Below, in pieces: positions 1-11,991 of a DNA stretch of 64,000 nt. The DNA is from Echinometra lucunter (Eukaryota > Echinodermata > Echinoidea > Camarodonta > Echinometridae), in NCBI GenBank assembly GCA_029962745.1, contig CM057165.1, positions 7,959,523 through 8,023,522 of the forward strand, read 5' to 3'. Made by a program: the position numbers and the translations under genes. The notes under the pieces were generated by a model. The model was not told the origin of the DNA and searched no databases. It worked only from the letters and a program-made list of their open reading frames with translations. The number at the start of each line of letters is the position of its first letter. The stretch's first letter is position 1.

Positions 1-178
1 TTCAAAACATTCTTCAAAACTCATCTAAATGAATTAAGAAAACTTACTTTTGCCATAACTCAATTCAACTCAGCTCTTCTTTAACATTATATTTTGTTTT
101 CAGATGTTCACTTAGAAATGGCAAGACTATAACTGAAATACCATCTTTCAGAAGCTCGGATGGAAGGGAAAAAGAAGG

Positions 179-211
179 GGGGGGGGAGACATAGAGCGGG
201 GGGGGGGGGGA
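179..211. repeat. G homopolymer runs
   Basis: Two runs of eight or more G separated by a short AT/GA interruption. They are the first of many G runs in the window, almost all with G on this strand. Confidence 0.9.
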
Positions 212-459
212 GTAAGGCATTAACCTTTTAATGAAACATTATACTGTATGACAATGCCTACTTAGCTTGAGCGACGTTGGTATGAGATTAGCATTTCATA
301 TCTATCTCTCTAATGTAGAAAGGTTTTCCTTCTGGAGGCAAGCAGGTCAATGGCGTTGTCTCTGGAGAAACGCATTTAAATTGCATTATCACTGATATTA
401 TAAAGAACAGGGAAAGCATCAAGAAGACGGATTGCTGGGAAGAAAGAGCAGAGAGAGAT

Positions 460-461
<2 letters not shown>

Positions 462-490
<29 letters not shown>
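462..490. repeat. (GA)n microsatellite
   Basis: About 14 uninterrupted AG dinucleotides, with purines on the + strand. The preceding 40 bases are GA-rich and look like decayed flank. Confidence 0.95.
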
Positions 491-494
<4 letters not shown>

Positions 495-3400
495 ATATTG
501 TCACAAAGAATCGAATAAACAGCGACAAGTATTGCTCGCTCTTTGCAAGCCCACTGCCTTTATATGTGAACCACAAATAAAGATGCCTGTGTTTTAAGAC
601 ATGTTCGCCAATCTAAACTAAATCACATTATGAATTAAAGGAAATCTATTTCGGAATGAAAGATCTCGTACAAATTTTGTTAAAATTTTAGACTGACCTT
701 AACCCATTCCCTTTAGCAACTGGAGGTTACTGTTTTTCATAATTCTGTAGTCATGGGGTATACTGCCTAAATTCATAATATTCTGAAGAAGGGGATAGGA
801 GAACGTCTTTAAAAAAAATCAAATTTAAGTCAAGCCGTTTGAATATTCTTTTATATGCCTACAGTGAAAAGGGGGAAATAACAAAAATCCGTTGAAATTT
901 GTTAATCATTGACCATGCTGTACCTTTGAAATACATTTTGATGTCATTCTGCTACCGGAAGACATCTATAGATTCTGATTTATATCTTTAGCATCGGAAC
1001 CCTTCAGGGACGGCCGCTGCTGATTTCAATTCGAAGAAGGTCTAATAGCCGGTACTCGAAAATCTCAAGCCCTTTCACATCGCATGTTGCATGTCTCCAA
1101 CCATTGCCCATTAATCTTGTACTCCTTAGGTCTAGTCCATACTTGTAAAGGGGAATTGTCTCAAAACGACCTCCACGTGGGCTCCACACACTTCTCTAAC
1201 TCATAGCACACAGATGACGCCGCCAGGGTTATAGGACTTCCAAACTAAAATTTCAGAGATTTCTGTGTGTCTAGAAGAGAATTTTGTACCTTAGAAACAA
1301 TTCTGACAATTAGATAACTCATGTAGGCATGTTTTCGGCAAAAATGATAATAATGATGCCGCAAGTGCACTGTTGAGAATGTCTGTGTTATGTTAAACAT
1401 GAAAATCTACGTTTGCTCGCTCTCCTGAAAAATCGACGAGATTTCTTTTACCCCACAGTGACTGGAGGTAGGTATGTTAGTTTAATACACTTTACTGCGT
1501 GAAATTTTTCTTCCCACGTCCACTTGCCATTCATTCAGATTTTTTTTTCATTTCATATTTAGGTGAGATGAAAGGTTTTTAGGCGGTTGACCACGTGAAA
1601 TAAGGCTGAAGAGTTTTTCTCAGTACAGTCTTCTGGAGCTTGTTCCCTCCAGCTTTATCGGTCAACAGCATAATTCTATCTAGGTATGGTTAATTCTGCA
1701 TCAGGACTTAAATGTTTCGGGAACAGTAAATACCATCTGAGCAGCATGAAACCTTCTTGATTGGTCTATTTTGTATTCTTTCAAGCGTACACTCAAATAT
1801 TTTTTTTTTTTTAGTCATATACATAAGGTTCTTTATCGTTGTTTATCACTTTGCTCGAGTGTACTTATTATGTATCACTTATTTTCTTACAAGATTGTCC
1901 GTTTCTCTACATTGCATTAGAAGTTTTATACAAACATTAGTGTCTTGCCTGGAAACCTACAAAATGTTTGCTTTTTAATAGGTTCCTCATATTTAACATT
2001 ATTGTCATTATAATAATTTTTATTATTTTGTCAATATGATTTCTCTTGTTGAACTATTACACATGTTATGAACGAAACCCGTCGTCAAAATCAAATTTTA
2101 GACTCTCCTGAAAAGGGACTGCTGGTTTTTCCAGCTTTCATCATGTTCAAAAATTATCCGGCAATGCTTGATTTTGCTGTTGTTTTGAATTGCACGATTT
2201 ATACAAAATATGGACATTTCTTCAGGCTGTAATGGATTAATAAGGACTTAAATATCTTCCTTGATGCAGTCTTTAATGACATTTTTCTTTCTATGGAAGT
2301 GTATCCTCCATGTCGTTTTGAATGTTTGAACGTGTTCAAAGACATGAAGGGGTAATATGAATGAAACTTGTATTGATCAATTGTGAATTCGAGAGATTAT
2401 ATTTCTCTTTAAATTTGAAATATTCACCAGCTTTTTTGTGGAAAGCCAAAAATAGATTCATCAAGATAATATCTGATCTGTCTGTGCACGTGGTGCATTA
2501 TTTCAACACTATCAGTGAACTTTCTGTAATGTAAGGCGATCTTGTTTCATTTCAGAGTGGGGACAGGACTGAAACGAATTAGTTGAAATAAAGTGGCAGT
2601 TTATTTTGTCACCGTATTGAATCGAGACCTGTAAATCAATGCAAGCAACAGATTTGAGTGATAAAATCCAAACTTCGATTTCCTTTGAAACGCAATGCTA
2701 ACTAATTCCTGTAATGAATGAATCGGAAACTCTTCCACAAACGCATTGTAACTGATACCAATTTCAAGGCTGAACAGATACACACTTCGTGTAATGAAAT
2801 ACCGCAACGTTTATAGGTTGATAAAGTGAGCTTGCCTTGCGGGGGTAAATAGATGGAGGACTACGGTTTATCAATCGTGTGTGCATATGTTGCAACATGA
2901 CACATGCGTGTTACAAAGTTTCAATAGGCACCTTTGTTTTTTTATCATCTGTGCAGTGGTCTAAGCTATTAGTGTATTATAATATAATACTTGATACTTA
3001 GAAGAATTAAGTACCTTACACTGAATTTATCCCACAAAGGCAAAGTATTGGTAATATCTTCCGATCATAGGGTATCTTTCTAAGTATTCTGGGGGGTTAA
3101 TTTTACCATAGTACAGTAAAAAATGTGGGTCATATCTCATGGTTCACAAACCTGCATTGGTAAAATCGACTAAATAGTTAATACATGTAAGAGCTGCTAG
3201 AAATATATGTAACGTTTTCAACACAAGACTATTTTCTCGTCCCATCCTCCTTTTCCCTTTTTTCGGGCTGCCTCAAGATTTTTGTTATTAAATATATATG
3301 AGATATAAATGAGATTATGAGGACATCTAGACAATAACTAAAACGTTAATGCAATGCAATTTATTTTTATTTTGAGCCTTTGAGGTGCAGGTAAAATTGA

Positions 3401-4361
3401 AGAAACATTTTTTTAAAAATGGGCTGAAATTGACCCAATAGCATTTTTGTGTATCCCAGAAAATTAATATCAATTATAAAATAAAATGGTACCCCTTCCT
3501 CCTTGTTTTTGAAAAATTGAGAAGAGAAACTGGGAATCAATTTTACTTGGCATTAAACAGTAGGCCTACCTCACAGCAAGGACAGTACGCTCCACAAATA
3601 TGTTTATTTGTCGGTATTTTCTCTTAAGCAAATATGGAGGCATAATGTTTGTATCAGCATGGGCAGAGTAGATTTAAGTTGATTTATATATGGGGCCCAA
3701 ACTAAGTATAATGTCATGTGGAAAAGTTGCCATTTAGAAATTAGGGTACTCACTTTTGTTGGTGTGCTGTAGGATTCGCTCATTTCAGTTGCACAAGAAT
3801 ATTGATGATTTAAATGAAAATATTATTGATCAAATGAAATGATATGTAGTCAGTCATTGGCATACATATTATAACTAGATATCATTTTAACCCGCTGTTA
3901 CTGAAACCGGGTGGTCCCTGTACTCAGCCTGTGGGAAATAGAAAACTCAATACTCAACGAGTTCATATATTTTTGCCATATCCATAGATCGACTGTTCAG
4001 GTCATGATCTAAGTTGTCCTTTAGTCCGGAAGCATTAAATTTTTAGAAAAAGTCAAATATCCAAATGAGATCAACATAAGTCGCTAGCTGGTATATTTGT
4101 TTATGTAATCATTTATTTCAAAATTAACTGAATTTTGCACTAGTATTTTGCTTCTCTAGAATGAAAACGTCATAGGCTTAAATGAAAATTATAAGAAAAA
4201 AGTGAAATATACATTTATGAAAAATGTATATTGCAGAACAGTTTGATATAGTTTCTGTTACTTGAAATCTAAAATAAGGAATGACAATTGAAGATTGGGA
4301 AAAGCAACCGGTGCAAATAAAGAGCTATAATCATATTAATGACACGGAGGGGGAAAACAAG
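491..4361. other. Unique AT-rich sequence, no gene seen
   Basis: No convincing coding frame, RNA gene or repeat was recognised here. The few frames of 60-73 codons have biased AT-driven composition and no splice context. It could be intergenic or intronic. Confidence 0.6.
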
Positions 4362-4383
4362 AACACACACACACACACACACA
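4362..4383. repeat. (AC)n microsatellite
   Basis: Eleven AC dinucleotides next to a short G-run. This is one of few AC-type arrays in the window. Confidence 0.95.
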
Positions 4384-4668
4384 AAGTGATTTATTGCCAA
4401 GGCGGTAAGTTATGGAAGGTAAACGAAATGTGAGATAAACGTGCCTAGACAAGCGATTACGTGTCCTTATATCTCAATTATATTAAAAGCCTGGCCAGAT
4501 TACGGAAAGCGGACGATATGGATAAAGTAATTGGCCCATTAATATTGGTAACTTTTCAGACCAACCCAATTAATTTTGGAATGATATTTATATAAATATC
4601 TCTTTGCCCCAGTTACTCGCAAAGTAGAAGTCATTAGTCTATTTTAGCATGTTTAGGAAGCGTGCAGG

Positions 4669-4996
4669 GAGGCTTAGGTGGCGGAATGGTTTCGTATGAT
4701 TGTCGGAACCGGGTTCTAGACCAAATATGCGCTAGTGCATTTAAGTATAATATAGGACTTAAAGAACAAGATGTACTTGTGACGGCTCTTTACTCCCAAA
4801 TACCAAGGTTCAGGATTTGATCCATTTTGATGCTCACATCCTTGGACAAGGTGTTATGTCCACAGTTATCCCTCCCAACTCAGGTACATTAAATGGTCAT
4901 CTGAAAATACTGGGAGGATAACTGCAGGGCACAGGAAGTAGAGTATTAGTGCTGATGAAGCTACTCAGGGTAAATTACACCTAATCATTATCATAA
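4669..4996 (+). mobile_element. tRNA-derived SINE-like element (family B)
   Basis: The head carries a Pol III A-box-like block (TAGGTGGCGGAATGG) followed about 35 bases later by a B-box-like GGTTCTAGACC, the spacing of a tRNA promoter. A 250-base unrelated body follows (with a TTGGACAAGGTG block), ending in an ATTATCATAATG-type tail. These are known SINE traits. The family name is not known to me. It differs from the other SINE in the window (family A at 15.0 kb). A degenerate tRNA pseudogene with unrelated flank is the alternative. Confidence 0.5.
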
Positions 4997-5040
4997 TGCT
5001 TGCTTTTTAGCCAGTCAGTTATAGAACCTGATATGTTCAA

Positions 5041-5188
5041 AGGCCTTTATTACAGAGTTTGGCAAACTCAGCTCCAGTAGGGCACAACGTGGCGTATATT
5101 GCTTTGTTAGGCAAGCACAATACAAAAGAAATTGCACCATGTTATAATCCACTAAAACCGAATTGGCCAAACTCTGTAATGAAGGGCT
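5041..5188. mobile_element. Small foldback (MITE-like) element
   Basis: Ends are imperfect inverted repeats of about 24 bases: the left end reads ATTACAGAGTTTGGC and the right end carries its reverse complement, GCCAAACTCTGTAAT. The interior is about 100 bases with no coding capacity. The target duplication is not clear, so the superfamily is unassigned. Confidence 0.6.
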
Positions 5189-5409
5189 CTGGGTATGTTT
5201 CACCGCTTTCGCCCTCTTCTTCCATGTGATCTGGCCATTAGATTAATTGATTTAACAAACAGCCTTTTCTATACCATTTACATGCAGATAGTTTTAATGA
5301 TATCGATACTGTCATAATGTATCGGATTGAGAGTAATGAACAACGAAACGATCGTCTGGTGATGTTTGACATGCGGAACATACGGTCAGGCTAACTGTAT
5401 ATCCTGACG

Positions 5410-5423
5410 AGGTCATGTGACCT
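5410..5423. promoter_or_regulatory. Palindrome AGGTCATGTGACCT
   Basis: A perfect 14-base palindrome. It holds two AGGTCA nuclear-receptor half-sites inverted with a 2-base centre. The core TCATGTGA also resembles the M-box bound by MITF/TFE-type bHLH-Zip factors. Function is inference. Confidence 0.35.
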
Positions 5424-5667
5424 GTCAACTTCGGGAACCGCTCAATTTGTTAGAGAGGTTTCCGCCTGTGCACGGCCAAGCGATTCATTACCAGATTCTC
5501 AGACAAAGTAGCGTTACCATAAACAATGCCTATTACCAGTGTCTAATAGCTTTATGTTTACACCATTCTCCCGATTGGCCCCCATAACCTGAGCTCAATC
5601 TCGAAATAGCCAATCAAGAGTGGATTAGAAGGTGCAGGGGAATGGATAAAATGACCGCATTTGTAAT

Positions 5668-5683
5668 GATCACACCTGTGATC
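5668..5683. promoter_or_regulatory. Palindrome GATCACACCTGTGATC
   Basis: Seven-base arms (GATCACA/TGTGATC) around CC. TCACACCT matches the T-box half-site (reverse complement AGGTGTGA). Binding is inferred from the motif only. Confidence 0.3.
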
Positions 5684-5720
5684 TGTAATGTGTTATCTTA
5701 CAAAGTTTCTTTGTCTTCGT

Positions 5721-7806
5721 ACAGGTATTGCTGAAATGTGCCATCACCATCATCATCAGATAACAAATTTTCCAATAATGACTAAAGAAAGACTAAAGAA
5801 GAGGATAAGAGAAAACTGACTTTTTTCAACCAAGATAATATGTCATACGCAAATAAGAGAAAAGTGTACATCTACTATGACAAGACAATTATTTTTTTAT
5901 GTGACTTATTGCGCTTGAATCTTGTTTTCACTATTTGTCATAGATTGCTTGTTTTAATGGAAACTCTTTGGCAATCATTGTAATCATGGTTTAAAATGTT
6001 TCATGTTTATACATTATTGATTCACATATTTTGGTCTATCATAAAATGAAGTAATTATTTTTAAATCCGCTTCCTTCATGACTACCTGTCACTTTTTACT
6101 CCTATCCCCCCCAATTTTTTCTTAGTTTCTCATCATCTCTCTTTCCTCTCTTGTATCGTATTTTTCCTGGCCAATTTCGCAACTTCGTCAGTCTATTTAA
6201 CCATTATACAAGAGTTCAATTTGATTCATTTTTGCCAGGTCGGTGCTCTTCTGTATTTTGATTCATGATCTGTGCTTCAAATTGATATTTGAAGCATTCG
6301 AATTTGCATTTTGGTGGGTCAAATTCACACTTTCTTCATCCAAATTTAAAGTTTCTGCAGGTATTTCGAAAAGCCTTCATTCAATTTATCACCGCATGGT
6401 CACATGATCACACAACACACAGGCTCATGCGTTCAAATTCATTTTGGGGCATTTAAGCTAGCGAGTTGTGCATTCGACTTAGCAATTTTCTAGTTCCACT
6501 ATGACTTTTGATCTCTTTGTTTATTTGTATGTGTCTGTGACATTGTATTAGCCTTTTAAGACTGATTAATTGTTTTTTTTTTAAAGACAGATTTAAATGT
6601 TTTTGTTATAGTGAAGTTTATTATAATATCTCATCTTTATAGTGACTAGATGTATGTTTGTTTTTCCTAGCCTAGACATTAACAAATATTAATGGGAATA
6701 TGTGCAAATAAAGACCTTATTATGTAATTCTTTCATTTCTAAGGAAGTATACACGAATCATTGTAGAAGACATTTCAGAAGATAATTAGAAATTCTTATA
6801 CGCTATTTCATGCACGAGATTTGAAAGAATATGTAATGGTTCTTCTAAGTATAAGTCTGTTGTTCTTTTTGTGAATATCCTGAAGTTAGATGAAGAAAAA
6901 ACATAAAGAAATGGTGGTTATCTTAAAAAGTGGCCTTCATCCCCTTGCCTGGGCAGACTGTCACATCAATTCGCATTGTTGAAAAAAGGCCCATATTTCC
7001 AAATTAATCCTTCAGGCATATACAACTTTTGCGTGAATTTAGGAAATGTGTACATAATGCAGTTCACCCTAATCTTAAAGTAGCCGACAGAAAAAAAGAC
7101 TACTGTGATTAACATGAACAACATGTTAGGAATATGACTGCCTATTGGCAAATTTGAATGCCAAAAGTGTCCTTTCGAGTGTTGCAGATGAATTTAAAAG
7201 ATTCTTACATACATGCTTATTTGAATTGGGCGGATATGAATCAGAATGATATGAAAGCAAAATTCCTTGCTCGAAACGTTAAACTGATTGACTTGGATAC
7301 ACTTTTAAATGACAGAAGACTGGTAAATGAGATTTGTTGCTTAATTTTGAATGGACGCTGCATCAAATGGACTGACAAAAGTGCAAAATTGGCCGGGAAA
7401 ACCTAGACTATTATTCAAATCCAATTAAGAATTTTGGGCTGCCACGGTTTTTTCCTTTACAATTTTGTTTTCAAAAATAGTAAATACCTTTTCACTTTCA
7501 ATTTCCATTATCTATCCTTCGAAAAAATATTGGACTTATTAAAAAAATTGCACTGATTAAAGGACAAATACTATGATGTAACAAACAACTTTTTGAAACA
7601 TCAGTGAAATCATTAACGGAACAACTGAACACCACCTTCGATGGTAGAGCATTCTTGTGAAATGGAATGATATTCTTTCAACCTCCTTTAGCTCAACGAG
7701 AAGTATGTTTTTACATCTCAGTAGTACGCCATACATGCCATAAGCATCATAGACCGTGACCATGGATCATAATAGCAATCTCAACATTCAGATGTAAAGT
7801 AGCTAG
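5721..7806. other. Unique AT-rich sequence, no gene assigned
   Basis: No recognisable repeat. An 82-codon frame at 7158-7406 on the + strand starts with ATG, but it has no splice context or recognisable domain and is treated as chance. Confidence 0.5.
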
Positions 7807-7824
7807 TAATGAAAGGAGGGAGGG

Positions 7825-7855
<31 letters not shown>

Positions 7856-8316
7856 GAGAGAGAGAGAGAAAAAGGGAAAGAGAGAGCGAGAGAGATGGGG
7901 GGGGGGGTTGACTACAAGCTTGTATTTCCCTTTTAAACACTAAGTGCAAATCCTAATTACGCAGCCGCAAATCATGTCCCTTTTAAATATATTTGGTTCA
8001 AGGGCATTTGAAAATAAGAAAGCTCTTGTAAGAATCGTTTTCAGAATGGTACCCCTTCCCCAAACAGGATAAAAAATATTGGCCGCCCCTGGGAGATGAT
8101 GTACATGACGTAGCTTGAACGCTTGAATGCAGTCATAATGGGTCATTGCTAATAACCCATCTTATTTATGGGATTTTTTAAAAAGCGATTGTTTCTGTCT
8201 GAGCAAACGACCTGTAAGTCACCTCATACCCAAGAAGAATATTTCTGGACCACTGTATTTAAACACGAGTTTAATTGAGGAAAAATTAGATTGTGATTCC
8301 CTTGATCTTGTACAAC
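7807..8316. repeat. Segmental tandem duplication, copy 1
   Basis: Starts with a GA-rich microsatellite ending in G9, followed by about 400 bases of unique sequence. That sequence recurs almost base for base in the adjacent copy, for example TACGCAGCCGCAAAT and GGGAGATGATGTACATG. The repeat period is about 527 bases. No coding frame is conserved between the copies. Confidence 0.9.
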
Positions 8317-8332
8317 TCAACATTCTAACTAG

Positions 8333-8340
8333 AAACGAAA

Positions 8341-8382
<42 letters not shown>

Positions 8383-8843
8383 AAAGATAAAAAAGGGAAA
8401 GAGAGAGAAAGGGAGAGAGAGAGATGGGGTGGGGTTGAGAACATCCTTGCATTTCCCTTTAATTAAACACCAAATGCAAATCCTAATTACGCAGCCGCAA
8501 ATAATGCCCCTTTGACAAATATTTGGTTCAAAGGCATTTGAAAATATGAAAGCTCTTGTAAGAATTGTTTTCCGAATTGTACCCCTTCCCCTAAACATGA
8601 TTTAAAAAAAAATAATGGGCCGCCCCTGGGAGATGATGTACATGCTATAGCTTGAACGCTTGAATGCAGTCATAATGGGTCATTGCTAATGACCCATCTT
8701 CTTTATGGGATTTTTTAAAAGCGATTGTTCCTGTCTGCGCAATCGACCTGTAAGTCACCCCAAGAAGAATATTTCTGGAACTTAATATTTAAACACGAGT
8801 TAAATCGAGGAAAAATTAGATTGTGATTCCCCTGATCTTTTAC
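8333..8843. repeat. Segmental tandem duplication, copy 2
   Basis: Second copy of the 0.5 kb unit, in direct orientation. Differences are mainly the length of the GA array, a short indel in the ACCTCATACCC stretch, and scattered substitutions. The GA array at each unit start may have seeded the duplication. Confidence 0.9.
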
Positions 8844-9357
8844 ATTGCATCTTAAAGGATAATGTTTTGTGTATTATATCTATAAATTTCGCTTGAGCTG
8901 TTTGATTTAATATTTTGTCGGGTTTTTTGTCAGATTAATTGATGTTATTTCCACTTTGCCCGAATTAATTCATTTATAAAGACAGTTGCAAAAGAAACTT
9001 CTCTAAGTGTTTTTATTATATTACAAGTCATTATTTTACAAGTTATTATTTTACAAGTAACGAAAAGTAAACCAAAGTGATGTAATAATAACTACACTGT
9101 ATTCTTTTTATTATTTCCTGTAACAAAACTGGCAATACGTACGAAACAAAAATGAATTGTGAAATGTGAAATGTGAATATGAAAATAACGCGAACCTTGA
9201 ACCTTGAACCTTTAATCTACCCAGGATCAATATCCATATGCATTATTTGCATAATGAGTCCCATTTGTCATGTGTCTGAAGCGGAAAATTACCCAGGAAT
9301 GCATAAATGCCAATGCATAGCAATATACATGATAGAGAGATTCACTGAAATGGTGCA
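8844..9357. other. AT-rich sequence, nothing recognised
   Basis: Contains short local repeats such as ATTATTTTACAAGT (twice) and GTGAAATGTGAA, but no gene or element was recognised. Confidence 0.55.
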
Positions 9358-9605
9358 CACCTAAAAAATATTGGGTAAAAATGTGAGATGAGGGTAATTA
9401 TGTGTCCAACCACTTTTGGGCATTTCTTTGGCATTTCTTTTAATCCATTTTGATGGAAATCTCGCCCATTCTACAGTAATTACAGCTTATTTGTACCTTA
9501 ACTGGACAATATGCGTCCCGCATTTGGTAAAATATTGCCCATTGTTGGTTGGACATATAATTGACCTTGTGCTGGTTAAATTTTACCAAATATTTTTTTA
9601 CAGTG
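9358..9605. mobile_element. Foldback element with TTGGGTAA-type motifs
   Basis: The left end reads ACCTAAAAAATATTGGGTAAAA. The right end, reverse complemented, reads GCACTGTAAAAAAATATTTGG. The interior repeats TTGGNNAA/TTNCCAA-like motifs in both orientations. Its termini and motif match the larger 35.56 kb element. No coding capacity. Confidence 0.6.
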
Positions 9606-10065
9606 CAGGTATGAGAAAAACGATTAATCAGGCATGTATATGATTGATAATCGAAATCTAATGTTCCTCAACGAACTACTGTTGAAATGTGTGGAAACGT
9701 CACAACAACCACTCTACATAATTTAATCATCGTCTTATGTGCTGTCTCGGACTGCGTGAAAGCTATGCATATCCCTTTTTTGTTCTTGCAGAATAGGAAA
9801 TTGATTGCTCGGTGTAGTCAACATATTGTCCATTATACCCAACGAATAATTACTCCCTGGATCATTTAATTATCCGCCTTGAGATTGATGATGCGAGCGG
9901 GATGAGTCTCAGCCAAGGCCAGGTACCAGTTCGAGGCTCAGCCGAAAATTAATATTGAGGCTACATCACCGTCACCAGCGCGTAAAGCCGAACTAGCAAC
10001 CGGAGCTGACTGCCGGTGTGCGCCGAGACGAAAAGATCTGGGGGAAGGGACGCGTGATGCGGCCT
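9606..10065. other. Unassigned sequence, GC-rich near its end
   Basis: The last 170 bases are much more GC-rich than the surroundings and lead directly into a foldback element. A GTTCGAGGC block at about 9930 resembles a Pol III B box, but there is no convincing A box. Confidence 0.4.
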
Positions 10066-10203
10066 GGGGAGCGTTTCATGAAGTGTCTTTTCAGTGATTT
10101 TTACTGAAAAATTTGCACTCAGCCAATCAGATGCAAGGATTTCAGTAGCTTATAACACTTGTCGGTAAAAATCACTGACAGGACACTTCATGAAACGCTC
10201 TCC
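10066..10203. mobile_element. MITE with 40 bp inverted ends (GCGTTTCATGAA type)
   Basis: The left arm GAGCGTTTCATGAAGTGTC is mirrored by GACACTTCATGAAACGCTC at the right end. Pairing continues inward through TCAGTGATTTTTAC for about 40 bases per arm. The loop is about 60 bases. It shares the GGGAGCGTTTCATGAA terminus with the 25.93 kb element, so both belong to one broader group. Confidence 0.85.
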
Positions 10204-10251
10204 TGGTGAAAAATATAAGATGGGGACCTTCTACGAAAGGGTAAGAGACAC

Positions 10252-10397
10252 TCAGGGAGAGAGGAAGAGAGAGAGAGAGAGAGAGAGAAAGGAGAGGGAT
10301 GATAATGTTCTGTAATGTATTCAAGTCGGGATGAAAGGGATGAGAGGAAAAAATAGGTAAAGAGAGAGTGAGATATAGCGAGAGAGATAGAGAGAGA

Positions 10398-10452
<55 letters not shown>

Positions 10453-10475
10453 GAAAAGGAGAGGGAGAGAGAGAG
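10252..10475. repeat. Compound (GA)n and (TA)n microsatellites
   Basis: A GA array at about 10258-10288, then purine-rich sequence, then a TA array of about 25 units (10398-10452, interrupted by TACATA), then more GA. Overlapping serine/leucine- or isoleucine/tyrosine-rich minus-strand frames are translations of these arrays, not genes. Confidence 0.95.
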
Positions 10476-11480
10476 ATAAAGAGAGATGGATAGTGGTAAA
10501 ATTAAAAAAAAAAAACCTATCGGTTGGAATTGTATAGTGTGTATAAAGTAGAGTGACATCAAACGCAGACACATATTAGAACAAGTTGGGCACAAAAATC
10601 TTCATAATATAGATAAAAAGAAGGCTACCATAGAAACTGGGTTAATAACGGATAGTTGAATGAAGTACACTCCTGTGGGGTCAAACCTGAATATCAGATA
10701 TTTCCCTCATCTCCCCTTTCTTTACCAAGCGGGCTTTATCATTTCTCCTCTTGGCTGGGGAAACATGAAGCGCTGATGAACAAATAGCCAAGGGTCTCCT
10801 ATTAAACACACCTTCTCTTTGCCCTTGATCTTGCGACAGCATGCAGACAGCGCGATTTCTCCTCAATCGCGCGCCTGAAACAAAACCGAAAATGGTGTCA
10901 GGAGTGGGATACGGGTAGGGGTTGGAGGTGTAAAAGAACCTCGTGGTGTGGAGTTCGTGGTATTTGATATAGGGTAAGGCTTCCCAATCGCCGTAGGCTG
11001 TTGTGCGTGCGTAAAAGCACTGCTGTTTGAGAGGACGAGTCTTCTAAAAACAGGTTGTCAATGACTGAAGGCTGACTGTTTTATGTACATGTACTGTATG
11101 TCTTTCATTGTCGCATGATCGTGCCAGTTTTTGAGAGACTCGCTTAAATGTTTACTGTGTAGATTTATATTTACAGGTGCACGGAGAAAGTAGCTTGTAC
11201 TGACTGACTCTGCAAGTCCTAACTAGAGACCGACGCTTCGGGCATTAAGGCTTTTGCACAAGTAACATCAAGAAATGAACAATCCCTGTATGATTGAAGT
11301 GTCAAACAACTAAATTCTCTGTAATTTTATTTACGGAAAATAAAGATTTTGGTAATTCCCTTTGAGCTTTATCCTCTGAGTTGGATTGCCAATGACTGTT
11401 TTTTTTCCTCGCTCTTTATGTCAATTTCGTAGATTGCTCACCATGCCATTCATCACGCAGGCCCTTGGTCCCTTAAATCT
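10476..11480. other. Unassigned sequence
   Basis: No gene, RNA or repeat recognised. Composition is more balanced around 10680-11060, but every frame is short. Confidence 0.5.
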
Positions 11481-11991
11481 TAAATATTACCTTAAAGGGG
11501 GTACCCAATGCTGAAACAATGTTAGCTCATTTAAAAGAGCATGATTTTATTAGCAGAAAATCATCCGCCTAAAGTTTTTTTTAAAGTCGTGTTGCCAAGG
11601 AAACCCCCAAATGTGGTAAGATTTCAGGATATTTTTGACCCTTCAGCTGAGACCCGATTTCAACTGGGTACCCACTTTGACGTCAAAATGACGTCAAAGT
11701 GGGTACCTTGTCGCGCACTTCTAGCAAAATGCGCGCAAGGTATAATACATATTGTACAGTCTAGCGCGCGTCACAACTGCAATGCGCGAAGCTGGGTACC
11801 CACTTTTACGTCATACCTTACACTCAAATTTTTTGGTCAGCTCTTGATTTTTTATGAGAAAATTAGCCAAAATGTATTGATTTCGATTGAATATCATCAA
11901 ATTTTTAATGTGATTCTTCTTAGAATTCTATTCTCGATCATATATCAAAAATTTGTTTACCATTGTGTAATCACTTTAAATATTACCTTAA
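11481..11991. mobile_element. Inserted element flanked by 15 bp direct repeats
   Basis: The 15-mer TAAATATTACCTTAA occurs exactly at 11481-11495 and 11977-11991, bounding about 480 bases. A long perfect flanking repeat is typical of retroposed sequence. The segment starts AGGGGGTACCCAATGCTG. It contains the longest frame of the window (160 codons, 11541-12023), but that frame includes a palindrome and AT-rich sequence, runs through the right flank and has no recognisable domain, so I do not call it a gene. A chance duplication of AT-rich sequence is the alternative. Confidence 0.45.
11667..11707. repeat. 41 bp perfect palindrome with paired TGACGTCA sites
   Basis: Two 19-base arms (GGTACCCACTTTGACGTCA and its exact complement) separated by AAA. 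Each arm ends in TGACGTCA, the full cAMP response element/ATF site. A third partial copy, GGGTACCCACTTTTACGTCA, lies at about 11793. It may be a regulatory dyad or a foldback within the repeat. Confidence 0.85.

Larger units (their letters stand above)
5260..5720. other. Unique non-repetitive block, candidate regulatory DNA
   Basis: Compositionally balanced, repeat-free sequence carrying two perfect short palindromes that resemble transcription factor sites (listed separately). No frame is open across it. A conserved non-coding element is possible, but conservation cannot be seen from one sequence. Confidence 0.3.

Noticed and set aside
7158..7406. 82-codon + strand frame with mixed composition
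   Set aside because: No domain, splice sites or codon bias. Length is expected by chance in 64 kb.
9925..9975. Possible tRNA or SINE head with a GTTCGAGGC block
   Set aside because: No matching A box at tRNA spacing, and no cloverleaf could be drawn.
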